Counted from the stretch's first letter, positions 1 to 5,227 are shown. The stretch is DNA of 6,431 nt from Candidatus Sulfotelmatobacter sp. (GCA_030049565.1 JASIKQ010000349.1:1-6431), one strand, 5' to 3'. Numbers and translations: made by a program. The notes: generated from the sequence alone by a model not told the origin.

Positions 1-35
1 GGAATCAGTACAGCGATAAAGAGAAGTTTGCGCAA
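1..35 (-). CDS. Possible start of a secreted or membrane protein, cut by the left edge
   Basis: Reading leftward from a TTG at 35-33, the only codons visible give M-R-K-L-L-F-I-A-V-L-I and then run off the window. A short basic start followed by an unbroken hydrophobic run is what the beginning of a signal peptide or membrane anchor looks like. It would lie 27 bases after the stop of the TonB-domain protein, on the same strand, and could be the next gene of the same transcript. There is no clear ribosome binding site, TTG is a minor start codon, and eleven codons are too few for a firm call. It may instead be noncoding sequence, or a start further upstream may be used. Confidence 0.25.
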   Translation of the reverse strand, partial: MRKLLFIAVLI

Positions 36-62
36 GATGATTCGATAAGAGAAGAAGCAAGA

Positions 63-332
63 TTAGCAGAACAAGAACTCGAGATCGCCGTCGATAATGG
101 CAAGTTCCTTCATCTTGCCGTCAGGTGTGATGACTGTCTTCAAATCAACAGTACCGGCAGTGCTGTTGCGAAGCGCGTCCTTCGGATACTTAGGCCGAAC
201 CATGTTGTCAGGAGCGTAATTTGTATCGTCGGGCGATGGAGGGCACTGAGGAACATTTTGCGGAGTAGACTGACCCACCGCTGAAAGAATCAGGAAACCG
301 CAGGCAATCAGAATGAAGACAGCCTTGCTCAT
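63..332 (-). CDS. Small secreted protein with a truncated TonB C-terminal domain
   Basis: This 89-residue protein starts with a signal peptide (hydrophobic residues about 4-19, MSKAVFILIACGFLILSAVG, then Gln-Ser). A polar Pro/Asn-rich linker follows. From about residue 45 comes the first half of a TonB C-terminal fold: R-P-K-Y-P-K-D-A-L, then a Gly, the strand V-D-L-K-T-V-I, T-P-D-G-K, and a strand ending I-I-D-G-D-L-E-F. In the family this is followed by a helix, then an aromatic/basic Trp-x-Tyr/Phe-x-Pro segment and a last strand. Here the frame ends with L-F-C and a stop, so roughly 35-40 residues are missing. TonB domains normally pass energy to outer-membrane receptors, and a half domain is unlikely to do that. 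The gene lies 12 bases after aroF on the same strand and has no good ribosome binding site of its own, so it may depend on coupling. It is either a decayed gene or a short periplasmic protein of its own kind. Confidence 0.7.
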   Translation of the reverse strand: MSKAVFILIACGFLILSAVGQSTPQNVPQCPPSPDDTNYAPDNMVRPKYPKDALRNSTAGTVDLKTVITPDGKMKELAIIDGDLEFLFC

Positions 333-344
333 GAGTCGAAACTC
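333..344 (-). other. aroF-to-TonB-domain gene spacer forming a tiny UUCG hairpin
   Basis: The whole 12-base spacer on the minus strand reads GAGTTTCGACTC, a 4-bp stem (GAGT/ACTC) closed over a TTCG tetraloop. It sits exactly between the aroF stop and the next ATG and takes the place of a ribosome binding site. It could tune re-initiation after aroF. It is short, and the closing pair is U-A rather than the extra-stable C-G, so chance is possible. Confidence 0.3.
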
Positions 345-1400
345 TTACTTCACCGCCACCGTTTCCCTCACCCCAATCCCCGGCACTGTCCTTCCCACCA
401 CCGCCGCAATCTGCCGCACCTGCGCCATCAACTCGTCAAACTGATCGGGAAATAGCGACTGCGGACCATCCGACATCGCTTCGTCAGGATTGTTATGGAC
501 TTCCACCATCAATCCGTCGGCCCCGACGGCAACGGCAGCACGCGACAGCGGCGTCACCTTATTTCGTTTCCCAGTTCCGTGGCTGGGATCGACAAGAATG
601 GGCAAATGACTTAACCGCTGCACCGCCGGCACCAGGCTCAGGTCGAGCGTGTTGCGAGTATGGTCGGCAAAGGTGCGAACGCCACGCTCGCACAGCGCAA
701 CGTTGTAGTTGCCCTCGCTCAAGATGTATTCGGCCGCCATCAGAAATTCTTCCAGCGTGGCCGACATGCCGCGCTTCAGCAGCACCGGTTTTCTCGCCCG
801 GCCCGCCCGCTTGAGCAAAGAAAAATTCTGCATGTTGCGCGCCCCGATCTGGATCACATCCGCATATTCTTCGACCAGGTCAAGCGATTCGTTGTCGATG
901 GCTTCGGTAATAATTTTCATCCCGTATTGCTGGCGAATCTCGGCCATGATCCGCAGGCCTTCTTCCCCCAATCCCTGAAACGAATACGGAGACGTTCGTG
1001 GCTTGTACGCTCCGCCGCGAAAGAACTGCGCCCCAGCGCGGCATACTCGATCAGCAACGGCAAAGGCCTGCTCGCGGCTCTCGATGGCGCAAGGCCCAGC
1101 CACAATCGCCAACCCGCTGCCGCCGATCGTGGCTTGGGTTCCGCCAAAGCGGATCACTGTGTTCTCTTCTTTAATATCGCGGCTGACGAGTTTGTACGGC
1201 TTCGATACTTTGATGACTTCCTGCACGCCCGGCATTTCTTCCAGCGTGCCCTGCTCCACTTCGCCCTTGTTGCCGGTAATGCCGATGGCGGTGCGTTGCG
1301 CGCCCGGCATGGGATGGGCGCGATAGCCTAATTTTTCGATCTTTTGGCAGACGCCACGCACTTCCTCTTCCGTCGCGTGCGCCTTCATCACGACTAACAT
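345..1400 (-). CDS. aroF: 3-deoxy-7-phosphoheptulonate (DAHP) synthase, type I-beta
   Basis: Condenses phosphoenolpyruvate with erythrose 4-phosphate, the first committed step of the shikimate pathway to chorismate and the aromatic amino acids, in the cytoplasm. The 351 residues match the Thermotoga/Bacillus-type enzyme. A ferredoxin-like N-terminal regulatory domain spans about residues 1-75, and a TIM barrel spans about 85-340. Visible signatures are G-P-C-A-I-E-S (102-108), [15 protein letters not shown] (127-141), I-G-A-R-N-M-Q-N (185-192), K-R-G-M (209-212), D-P-S-H-G-T-G-K (271-278) and M-V-E-V-H (298-302). The four metal ligands are present as Cys104, His274, Glu300 and Asp311. In this family the N-terminal domain mediates feedback inhibition by Phe/Tyr. 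No chorismate mutase domain is fused. The ATG at 1400 is supported by an AAGGGG ribosome binding site four bases upstream (complement of 1405-1410). The gene is divergent from the alcohol dehydrogenase and leads into the TonB-domain gene. The enzyme looks intact. Confidence 0.96.
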   Translation of the reverse strand: MLVVMKAHATEEEVRGVCQKIEKLGYRAHPMPGAQRTAIGITGNKGEVEQGTLEEMPGVQEVIKVSKPYKLVSRDIKEENTVIRFGGTQATIGGSGLAIVAGPCAIESREQAFAVADRVCRAGAQFFRGGAYKPRTSPYSFQGLGEEGLRIMAEIRQQYGMKIITEAIDNESLDLVEEYADVIQIGARNMQNFSLLKRAGRARKPVLLKRGMSATLEEFLMAAEYILSEGNYNVALCERGVRTFADHTRNTLDLSLVPAVQRLSHLPILVDPSHGTGKRNKVTPLSRAAVAVGADGLMVEVHNNPDEAMSDGPQSLFPDQFDELMAQVRQIAAVVGRTVPGIGVRETVAVK

Positions 1401-1455
1401 AGGTCCCCTTTTTCGGGCCGGGATGGCTCATGTGGAAACAGCCGCCTGAGCCTCT

Positions 1456-1486
1456 GCCCTGAGGGAGCGAAGCCAGCCGAAGGGGC
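1456..1486. repeat. Intergenic repeat resembling the dispersed 'CCTGAG-GAGCGAAG-CGAAGG' family
   Basis: This stretch contains GCCCTGAGGGAGCGAAG followed by CCAGCCGAAGGGGC. The layout is CCTGAG(G)GAGCGAAG, a short variable link, then CCGAAGG. It resembles the short palindromic repeat (typical form TCATCCTGAGCGAAGCGAAGGATC) that I know as scattered between genes in many soil bacterial genomes, including Acidobacteria. The ends GCCC and GGGC can pair, and CCCTGAGGG is itself a small hairpin. It lies in the divergent aroF/alcohol dehydrogenase spacer. Only one copy is present in this window, so its repetitive nature is recalled and not demonstrated here. Confidence 0.45.
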
Positions 1487-1519
1487 TGTCCATCGAGCAC
1501 AATTCCGATTCGGTTTCCT

Positions 1520-1538
1520 CGCCGCTTCCCACGCGGCG
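1520..1538. other. Hairpin in the divergent intergenic region
   Basis: CGCCGC and GCGGCG form a perfect 6-bp GC-only stem around a 7-base loop. It stands about 115 bases before the dehydrogenase start and about 120 bases before the aroF start on the other strand. No T-run follows in either direction, so it is not a classical terminator. It could be a leader structure or part of the neighbouring repeat. Apart from this hairpin and the repeat at 1456-1486, nothing recognisable was found in the 252-base spacer 1401-1652, and no promoter could be assigned confidently. Confidence 0.3.
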
Positions 1539-1652
1539 GGTCCATCAAGTTTACCTTTGCCCGCGATGCCCCGCAAATGCGGCGCCTTTGCATCCCTCGA
1601 ATCGCGCTTGCATCCAACCACTGCAACCCAAAGTATCGTCGGAGCACTCCTC

Positions 1653-2639
1653 ATGAAAGCAGCAGTCGTCCCCTCCGTAAACGGCAGGTGGGAAGTCAAA
1701 GAATGGCAAACGCCCAAGGCCGGCCCAAACCAGGTCGTCATCAAGATTCACGCCAGCGGCCTCTGCTACACCGATGTTCACATCACGCACGGAGCGCTGC
1801 CCACGCAGTTTCCCCGCGTGCTGGGCCATGAACCGGTGGGTGAAATCGTGGAGATCGGCCCGGGGGTTGCCTCGCGCAAGATTGGCGATCGGGTCGGAGT
1901 CGGCTGGGTGCAGCGCGGCTGCGGACGCTGCGAGTGGTGCCTGCGCGGCAAAAAAGAACTCTGCCAGAATGCCATCTCCACCGGCATCACGCTGCAAGGC
2001 AGCCACGCCGAATACATGTTGGCTTACGCCGACGCGACCATGCTCATCCCCGGCAATCTCAGCTATGAGCAGGCCACCCCCATCTTCTGCGCCGGTTACA
2101 CCGTCTGGAGCGGCCTTCGCCTTGCCGATCCCAAGCCCCACGAGCGCATCGCCGTGGTCGGAATTGGCGGCTTGGGCCATCTCGCGCTGCAATATTCCAA
2201 AGCCTCAGGATTCGAAACCATCGCCGTCACCAAATCCAAGGACAAAGAAAAGTCCATTCGCGCAATGGGTGCAGATGAAGTCGTGGAAAGCGGAGAGAAG
2301 CTGCTGGCCGCTGGCGGCACCGACGTGCTGCTCGCGACCTCCAACTCCTGGGCCGCAACTGCCGAAGCCGCAAAAGGCATGCGTCCCGACGGACGCATCA
2401 TTCTGATGGGCGTCAGCCAAGAACCGCTCAACTACACGCCCGAGCTTATGTTCAAGCGTGCGCGCCTGCTCGGATCGTCACAGAACGGGCCGGAATATCT
2501 CTACGAAGCCCTCGATATCGTGGCCAAAGGAAAAGTGAAAGTTATAGAAGAAGTCTACAAACTCGATGAAATAACCCGCGCCTATGACCGCGTCGCCGAA
2601 GGCAAAGTTCGGTACCGAGCCGTAATCACGATGAATTGA
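1653..2639 (+). CDS. Zinc-dependent medium-chain alcohol dehydrogenase
   Basis: A 328-residue cytoplasmic oxidoreductase of the MDR superfamily that interconverts an alcohol and an aldehyde or ketone with a nicotinamide cofactor. The catalytic zinc site is visible as Cys38 (G-L-C-Y-T-D), His59-Glu60 (G-H-E-P-V-G-E) and Cys146 (F-C-A-G-Y-T). The structural zinc site is Cys90, Cys93, Cys96 and Cys104. The Rossmann fold has V-V-G-I-G-G-L-G at 168-175. After the second strand the residues are A-V-T-K-S-K (191-196) with no Asp where NAD-dependent enzymes usually carry one, which favours NADP(H) and the cinnamyl-alcohol-dehydrogenase/YahK-like branch. The substrate cannot be read from sequence. The ATG at 1653 is chosen because GGAG lies eight bases upstream and the family's usual M-K-A-A-V start follows. 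The frame is open further upstream to 1557 but that part has no family resemblance. A stem-loop follows the stop by about 20 bases. Confidence 0.93.
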   Translation: MKAAVVPSVNGRWEVKEWQTPKAGPNQVVIKIHASGLCYTDVHITHGALPTQFPRVLGHEPVGEIVEIGPGVASRKIGDRVGVGWVQRGCGRCEWCLRGKKELCQNAISTGITLQGSHAEYMLAYADATMLIPGNLSYEQATPIFCAGYTVWSGLRLADPKPHERIAVVGIGGLGHLALQYSKASGFETIAVTKSKDKEKSIRAMGADEVVESGEKLLAAGGTDVLLATSNSWAATAEAAKGMRPDGRIILMGVSQEPLNYTPELMFKRARLLGSSQNGPEYLYEALDIVAKGKVKVIEEVYKLDEITRAYDRVAEGKVRYRAVITMN

Positions 2640-2658
2640 TTTTGGGAAATGTGGTGTG

Positions 2659-2677
2659 GGCGGGCACTCTTGCCGCC
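2659..2677 (+). terminator. GC-rich stem-loop after the alcohol dehydrogenase gene
   Basis: GGCGG pairs with CCGCC. The stem can extend by CA/TG past a single bulged G, around a four-base loop. It lies 20 bases after the dehydrogenase stop and before the start of nfo, where a terminator would be expected. There is no downstream T-run, so an intrinsic terminator is doubtful. It may instead be an intergenic palindromic repeat or a transcript-stabilising structure. Confidence 0.35.
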
Positions 2678-2682
2678 AACCC

Positions 2683-2712
2683 TTCAATCTGTACTGGACT
2701 CTTCTCTATACT
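2683..2712 (+). promoter_or_regulatory. Candidate promoter of nfo, possibly giving a leaderless mRNA
   Basis: TATACT at 2707-2712 matches five of six bases of the housekeeping -10 box. A poor -35 (TTCAAT, 2683-2688) stands 18 bases before it. Transcription would then begin about six to seven bases downstream, at or next to the ATG at 2719. That gene also lacks an obvious ribosome binding site. The weak -35 keeps confidence low. Confidence 0.3.
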
Positions 2713-2718
2713 CATCCC

Positions 2719-3642
2719 ATGCCTCACTCCATGGCCCGCGAACAAGACATCCTTTCCTGTCGCCCGCCGAAACGCCCTCCCCGCCTCACTTCCCGCCGCA
2801 TCGGCATTCACACCTCAACTGCCGGAGGGATTTTCAATGCCGCCGAACGCGCCTATCGGCTTGGGTGCAACACCCTGCAAATTTTTTCAACCAGCCCGCG
2901 CCAATGGGCGCCTTATGAACTCAGCCGGGTGCAGTGCGCGGAAATGTCGCGTCTGCGCGCAATGTATGATCTGAAGCCGCTGGTGATCCACACCAATTAT
3001 CTGGTCAATCTCGCCAGCACCAATCAGTTGTTCTTGCAAAAATCAGTACAGGCATTTCGCGGCGAGGTGGAACGAGCGCTATCTCTGTGTGCCGAGTATC
3101 TTGTCCTTCACCCAGGCTCTTTTCGCGGCGCCGACCGCGAGCGCGGACTGCTGCAAACCGCCGCCGCCATCGCTACCGCCACGCACGATCTTGATCTGGC
3201 CAAAGGCGGGCTGACCATCCTGATCGAGAACACCGCCGGATCCGAATTCTCCCTCGGCGGTACGTTCGAACAAGTCGCCGAAGTCATCGACTGCCTGCGC
3301 GGCATTCTTCCCATCGCCGCCTGCATTGACACCTGCCACACTCACGTCGCGGGCTACGACATCGTCAGGGAAGAAGGCATTTACCAGACCCTCCAGCACC
3401 TCGACGCCACCATCGGTCTGAACAATGTCAAGGTCGTTCACTGCAACGATGCCAAGGCCGCCCGCGGATCCAAGCTCGACCGCCATCAACACATCGGCAA
3501 AGGAATGATCGGCAAAAAAGCATTTGCCATCCTGCTCAACGACCTCCGTCTCGCCCACGCCGCTTTCATCGCCGAAACGCCGATCGACAGTCCCGGAGAC
3601 GACCGCAGAAATGTGGCGGCATTAAAAAACTTCGTGATCTAG
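2719..3642 (+). CDS. nfo: Deoxyribonuclease IV (AP endonuclease, endonuclease IV family)
   Basis: Cuts DNA 5' to abasic sites and removes blocking 3' ends during base-excision repair, using three zinc ions in a TIM barrel. Every signature is present in order: I-G-I-H-T-S-T-A-G-G (28-37), Q-I-F-S-T-S-P-R-Q-W (54-63), V-I-H-T-N-Y (89-94), L-H-P-G-S (130-134), I-E-N-T-A-G (169-174), I-D-T-C-H-T-H (203-209), V-H-C-N-D (240-244), D-R-H-Q-H-I-G-K-G (254-262) and A-E-T-P (285-288). By alignment to E. coli Nfo, all nine metal ligands are kept: His91, His131, Glu170, Asp204, His207, His241, Asp254, His256 and Glu286. With the ATG at 2719 the protein has 307 residues, against 285 in E. coli, and carries a basic 27-residue N-terminal extension. 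The ATG at 2731 is an equally possible start and would shorten this extension by four residues. No clear ribosome binding site precedes either. The frame is open back to a GTG at 2656, but that part looks noncoding. The enzyme appears complete and active. Confidence 0.95.
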   Translation: MPHSMAREQDILSCRPPKRPPRLTSRRIGIHTSTAGGIFNAAERAYRLGCNTLQIFSTSPRQWAPYELSRVQCAEMSRLRAMYDLKPLVIHTNYLVNLASTNQLFLQKSVQAFRGEVERALSLCAEYLVLHPGSFRGADRERGLLQTAAAIATATHDLDLAKGGLTILIENTAGSEFSLGGTFEQVAEVIDCLRGILPIAACIDTCHTHVAGYDIVREEGIYQTLQHLDATIGLNNVKVVHCNDAKAARGSKLDRHQHIGKGMIGKKAFAILLNDLRLAHAAFIAETPIDSPGDDRRNVAALKNFVI

Positions 3643-3673
3643 ACGGAACTGATGGTAGTTGCATCCAACCGCA

Positions 3674-4630
3674 ATGCTCAAGCCCTGCTGTTGTCGAGTT
3701 TTTGTCCTGGCATTAATTCTGCTTTCCCTTACTGGCGTACCGTTTCCGGTTGCTGCGCGCGGCAGCGAAGTTGCCGAGCATCGCCCCGTGCAGGTCGCGA
3801 TGAAGAATGTGATGTATCACTACACGGCCCCTACGGCAGTCCATATCGTAAAACTCCAAGGACACCTTCTTCCCGCCAAACCAGGAACCGTCGTTGTCTT
3901 CGACGATCTGAACTCGTTTACGCTCGCCATTGCATCCGCGGAGATTTCCATAGGTTGCAATTCACTGGCCCAGGTCTTGAACGACAATGTGCTGTCGTCG
4001 AGCGACGCTCCCATTAAGGATCTGACCCTCGAAAACCACAACAACCAGCTCATGGCGAAGGGCAAGTTGAAAAAAGGTGACGTGCCCTTTGAAATGACCG
4101 GCACACTCTCCGTCAATGGCGATGGGCGAATTCGCCTTCACGCGGAACACATAAAGGCGGTGCGCTTGTCGGTGAAGGGCCTGATGGATTTGCTCGGAAT
4201 GGATCTCTCCAAGCTGATCGGCGCAAAGAACGTTCCAGGATTGGACGCGGAGAAAGACGACTTGATCATCGATCCACAGCAAATTCTTCCGCCGCCACAC
4301 ATTCAGGGTAAAATCACGGCCATCCGCCTTGAAGGCAATGAGCTTGTGCAGGTCTTCGGTTCTCCGCAAGCCTCACACTTCACCGCCAAACAGCCTGGGA
4401 ATTACATGGCGTATCACGAAGGGGACCTGCGCTTTGGCAAGCTGACGATGAACGATGCCGATCTGATTCTCACCGACATGGACCCCAGCGACTCGTTCGA
4501 TTTCTATCTCGATCACTACAAAGAACAGATTGTCGCCGGCTACGCGAAACTGACGCCGCACCTTGGCTTGCACGTGTACGCCCGCGATTACAATAAATTG
4601 AAGAAGGCACGTTCCAAGGGTGCGCAGTAA
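3674..4630 (+). CDS. Secreted protein of unknown function
   Basis: 318 residues with a signal peptide: basic Lys3, a hydrophobic run about 9-27, and a V-A-A-R-G cleavage region at 26-30. It therefore acts outside the cytoplasm. The mature part opens with N-V-M-Y-H-Y-T-A-P-T-A-V-H-I and has many short alternating strands, with a middle stretch (about 130-230) of K-G-D-V-P-F-E-M-T-G-T-L, a helix L-M-D-L-L-G-M-D-L, and D-P-Q-Q-I-L-P-P-P-H-I followed by two strands. This recalls DUF2993/LmeA-like lipid-binding folds, but only as a weak impression. The last third has the clear blocks F-G-K-L-T-M-N-D-A-D-L (254-264) and F-D-F-Y-L-D-H-Y-K-E-Q (275-285). No enzyme active-site motif is recognised. The start could also be the in-frame TTG at 3659; the ATG gives a cleaner signal peptide. 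The gene begins 31 bases after nfo and may share its transcript. It resembles conserved hypothetical proteins of Acidobacteria, from memory only. Confidence 0.8.
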   Translation: MLKPCCCRVFVLALILLSLTGVPFPVAARGSEVAEHRPVQVAMKNVMYHYTAPTAVHIVKLQGHLLPAKPGTVVVFDDLNSFTLAIASAEISIGCNSLAQVLNDNVLSSSDAPIKDLTLENHNNQLMAKGKLKKGDVPFEMTGTLSVNGDGRIRLHAEHIKAVRLSVKGLMDLLGMDLSKLIGAKNVPGLDAEKDDLIIDPQQILPPPHIQGKITAIRLEGNELVQVFGSPQASHFTAKQPGNYMAYHEGDLRFGKLTMNDADLILTDMDPSDSFDFYLDHYKEQIVAGYAKLTPHLGLHVYARDYNKLKKARSKGAQ

Positions 4631-4637
4631 TTAGGAA

Positions 4638-4671
4638 CCAGGATCAGAGATCGCATCTCGTCTGTGCCTGG
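4638..4671 (+). other. Two-tier stem-loop between the secreted protein and the antitoxin
   Basis: An outer stem CCAGG/CCTGG encloses an inner perfect stem GAGAT/ATCTC with a CGC loop. It begins eight bases after the stop of the secreted-protein gene and ends about 30 bases before the antitoxin ATG. It could end the upstream transcript, but no T-run follows, so it is equally plausible as a leader structure or a small intergenic palindrome. Confidence 0.4.
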
Positions 4672-4682
4672 TCGCTTGGCTC

Positions 4683-4701
4683 GTGTTAAACTTGTTAAAC
4701 A
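4683..4701 (+). promoter_or_regulatory. Probable toxin-antitoxin operator: tandem TGTTAAAC repeat
   Basis: GTGTTAAAC and TTGTTAAAC are two adjacent 9-base copies differing at one base, ending two bases before the antitoxin ATG. The same segment (4684-4701) is also nearly palindromic, with 7 of 8 pairs across a two-base centre. Ribbon-helix-helix antitoxins bind such short tandem or inverted sites next to their own promoter, alone or with toxin, to repress the operon. The AT-rich block stands out from the GC-rich surroundings and probably overlaps the promoter, but -10 and -35 boxes could not be fixed. Confidence 0.5.
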
Positions 4702-4702
4702 T

Positions 4703-4957
4703 ATGCTTGGAATACGTCTCGATGCTGATTTGGAAGGGAAACTCGACTCTCTGGCGAGAGAAACCGGCCGCAGCAAGAGCTACTATGCGCGGGAAGCGAT
4801 ACGGCAATATCTCGAGGATCGTGAAGATTACCTACGGGGAATCGCCGCTCTGGAACGGCAAGAAGCGACAATCACCCTGCACGAACTGGAGCGCAGGCTC
4901 GGCCTGAATCATCGCAACGGGCGTCCGAGGACGGTGAATCGCCGAAGATCTCGGTGA
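4703..4957 (+). CDS. Ribbon-helix-helix antitoxin (RelB/DinJ type)
   Basis: An 84-residue antitoxin. It opens with the DNA-binding strand M-L-G-I-R-L-D-A-D-L, followed by helix 1 (about 11-21), the turn T-G-R-S-K-S, and helix 2 (about 26-39, Y-Y-A-R-E-A-I-R-Q-Y-L-E-D). This is the normal RHH layout. Residues 40-68 form the toxin-binding region and end with L-E-R-R-L-G-L, where many relatives stop. It should neutralise the downstream toxin and repress its own promoter. The ATG at 4703 is chosen because the conserved strand starts there. It has no visible ribosome binding site. An in-frame GTG at 4664 would add 13 residues but lies inside a stem-loop. Odd point: residues 69-84 hold seven arginines, an unusually basic tail for an antitoxin that must bind a basic toxin. 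The stop overlaps the toxin ATG (TGATG). Confidence 0.85.
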   Translation: MLGIRLDADLEGKLDSLARETGRSKSYYAREAIRQYLEDREDYLRGIAALERQEATITLHELERRLGLNHRNGRPRTVNRRRSR

Positions 4958-5208
4958 TGCGCTGGCGCATTGAAGTTACTCGGACTGCCGAGCGGCAGAT
5001 CGCCAAGTTGGACCGCGCAGCGCAGAACTCCATCGTCAGGTTTCTGCATGATCGGCTGAAAGATGTAGCGGATCCTCGGCAACTGGGCAAACCCCTACAT
5101 GGTGAGAAAAAGGGACTGTGGCGTTATCGAGTCGGCGACTATCGCCTGATCTGCGACATCCAGCACGGGAAGATCACGGTTCTGATTCTCGAAGTGGGTC
5201 ACCGCTAA
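4957..5208 (+). CDS. RelE-family toxin, apparently truncated by a premature stop
   Basis: An 83-residue protein of the RelE/ParE fold, whose active members cleave mRNA in the ribosomal A site. The sequence shows the first strand M-R-W-R-I-E-V-T, the helix A-E-R-Q-I-A-K-L-D and a second helix. The core follows: G-K-P-L-H-G (44-49), then L-W-R-Y-R-V-G-D-Y-R-L-I (54-65), and I-T-V-L-I-L-E-V-G-H-R (73-83). Basic residues Lys51/52, Arg56, Arg58, Arg63 and Arg83 fit the family's RNA-binding and catalytic set. The protein ends right at Gly-His-Arg, whereas relatives continue with a few residues holding a conserved Tyr (type G-H-R-x-x-I/V-Y-R). Those residues are present in frame after the TAA: His-Ile-Tyr-Arg and then TGA at 5221-5223. 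The toxin is thus probably weakened or inactive. The start is the ATG overlapping the antitoxin stop by one base; the preceding GTG (4954) is an alternative. Whether it is RelE or ParE in activity cannot be settled here. Confidence 0.85.
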   Translation: MRWRIEVTRTAERQIAKLDRAAQNSIVRFLHDRLKDVADPRQLGKPLHGEKKGLWRYRVGDYRLICDIQHGKITVLILEVGHR

Positions 5209-5223
5209 CATATCTATCGCTGA
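5206..5223 (+). other. Relic C-terminal tail of the toxin gene
   Basis: TAA, then CAT-ATC-TAT-CGC, then TGA, in the toxin frame. Replacing the TAA with AAA, GAA or CAA (one base change) restores Gly-His-Arg-x-His-Ile-Tyr-Arg, the normal RelE-family ending, with a natural stop at 5221-5223. The intergenic promoter region of leuS begins just beyond, which fits this being the ancestral gene end. Confidence 0.7.
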
Positions 5224-5227
5224 TCGT

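Noticed and set aside
660..1331. 223-codon open frame on the plus strand
   Set aside because: It lies entirely antisense to the well-supported aroF gene, has no family resemblance, and is an expected shadow in GC-rich sequence.
1557..1652. Longer N-terminus for the alcohol dehydrogenase
   Set aside because: The extension has no family match, while the ATG at 1653 has a GGAG site at good spacing and the usual M-K-A-A-V start.
1551..2192. 213-codon open frame on the minus strand
   Set aside because: Antisense to the alcohol dehydrogenase, with low-complexity Ala/Gly/Asp composition typical of shadow frames and no recognisable motif.
3079..3558. 159-codon open frame on the minus strand
   Set aside because: Antisense to the nfo core, whose metal-ligand motifs are all intact; no motif of its own.
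1608..3670. Identical 12-base word TTGCATCCAACC at 1608-1619 and 3659-3670, both ahead of gene starts
   Set aside because: About one such 12-base coincidence is expected by chance in a window of this size, and the flanks do not match.
4703..5208. Antitoxin-toxin fusion through a frameshift near 4905
   Set aside because: The toxin frame is open upstream into the antitoxin, but the TGATG overlap and separate domain starts fit a normal two-gene operon better.
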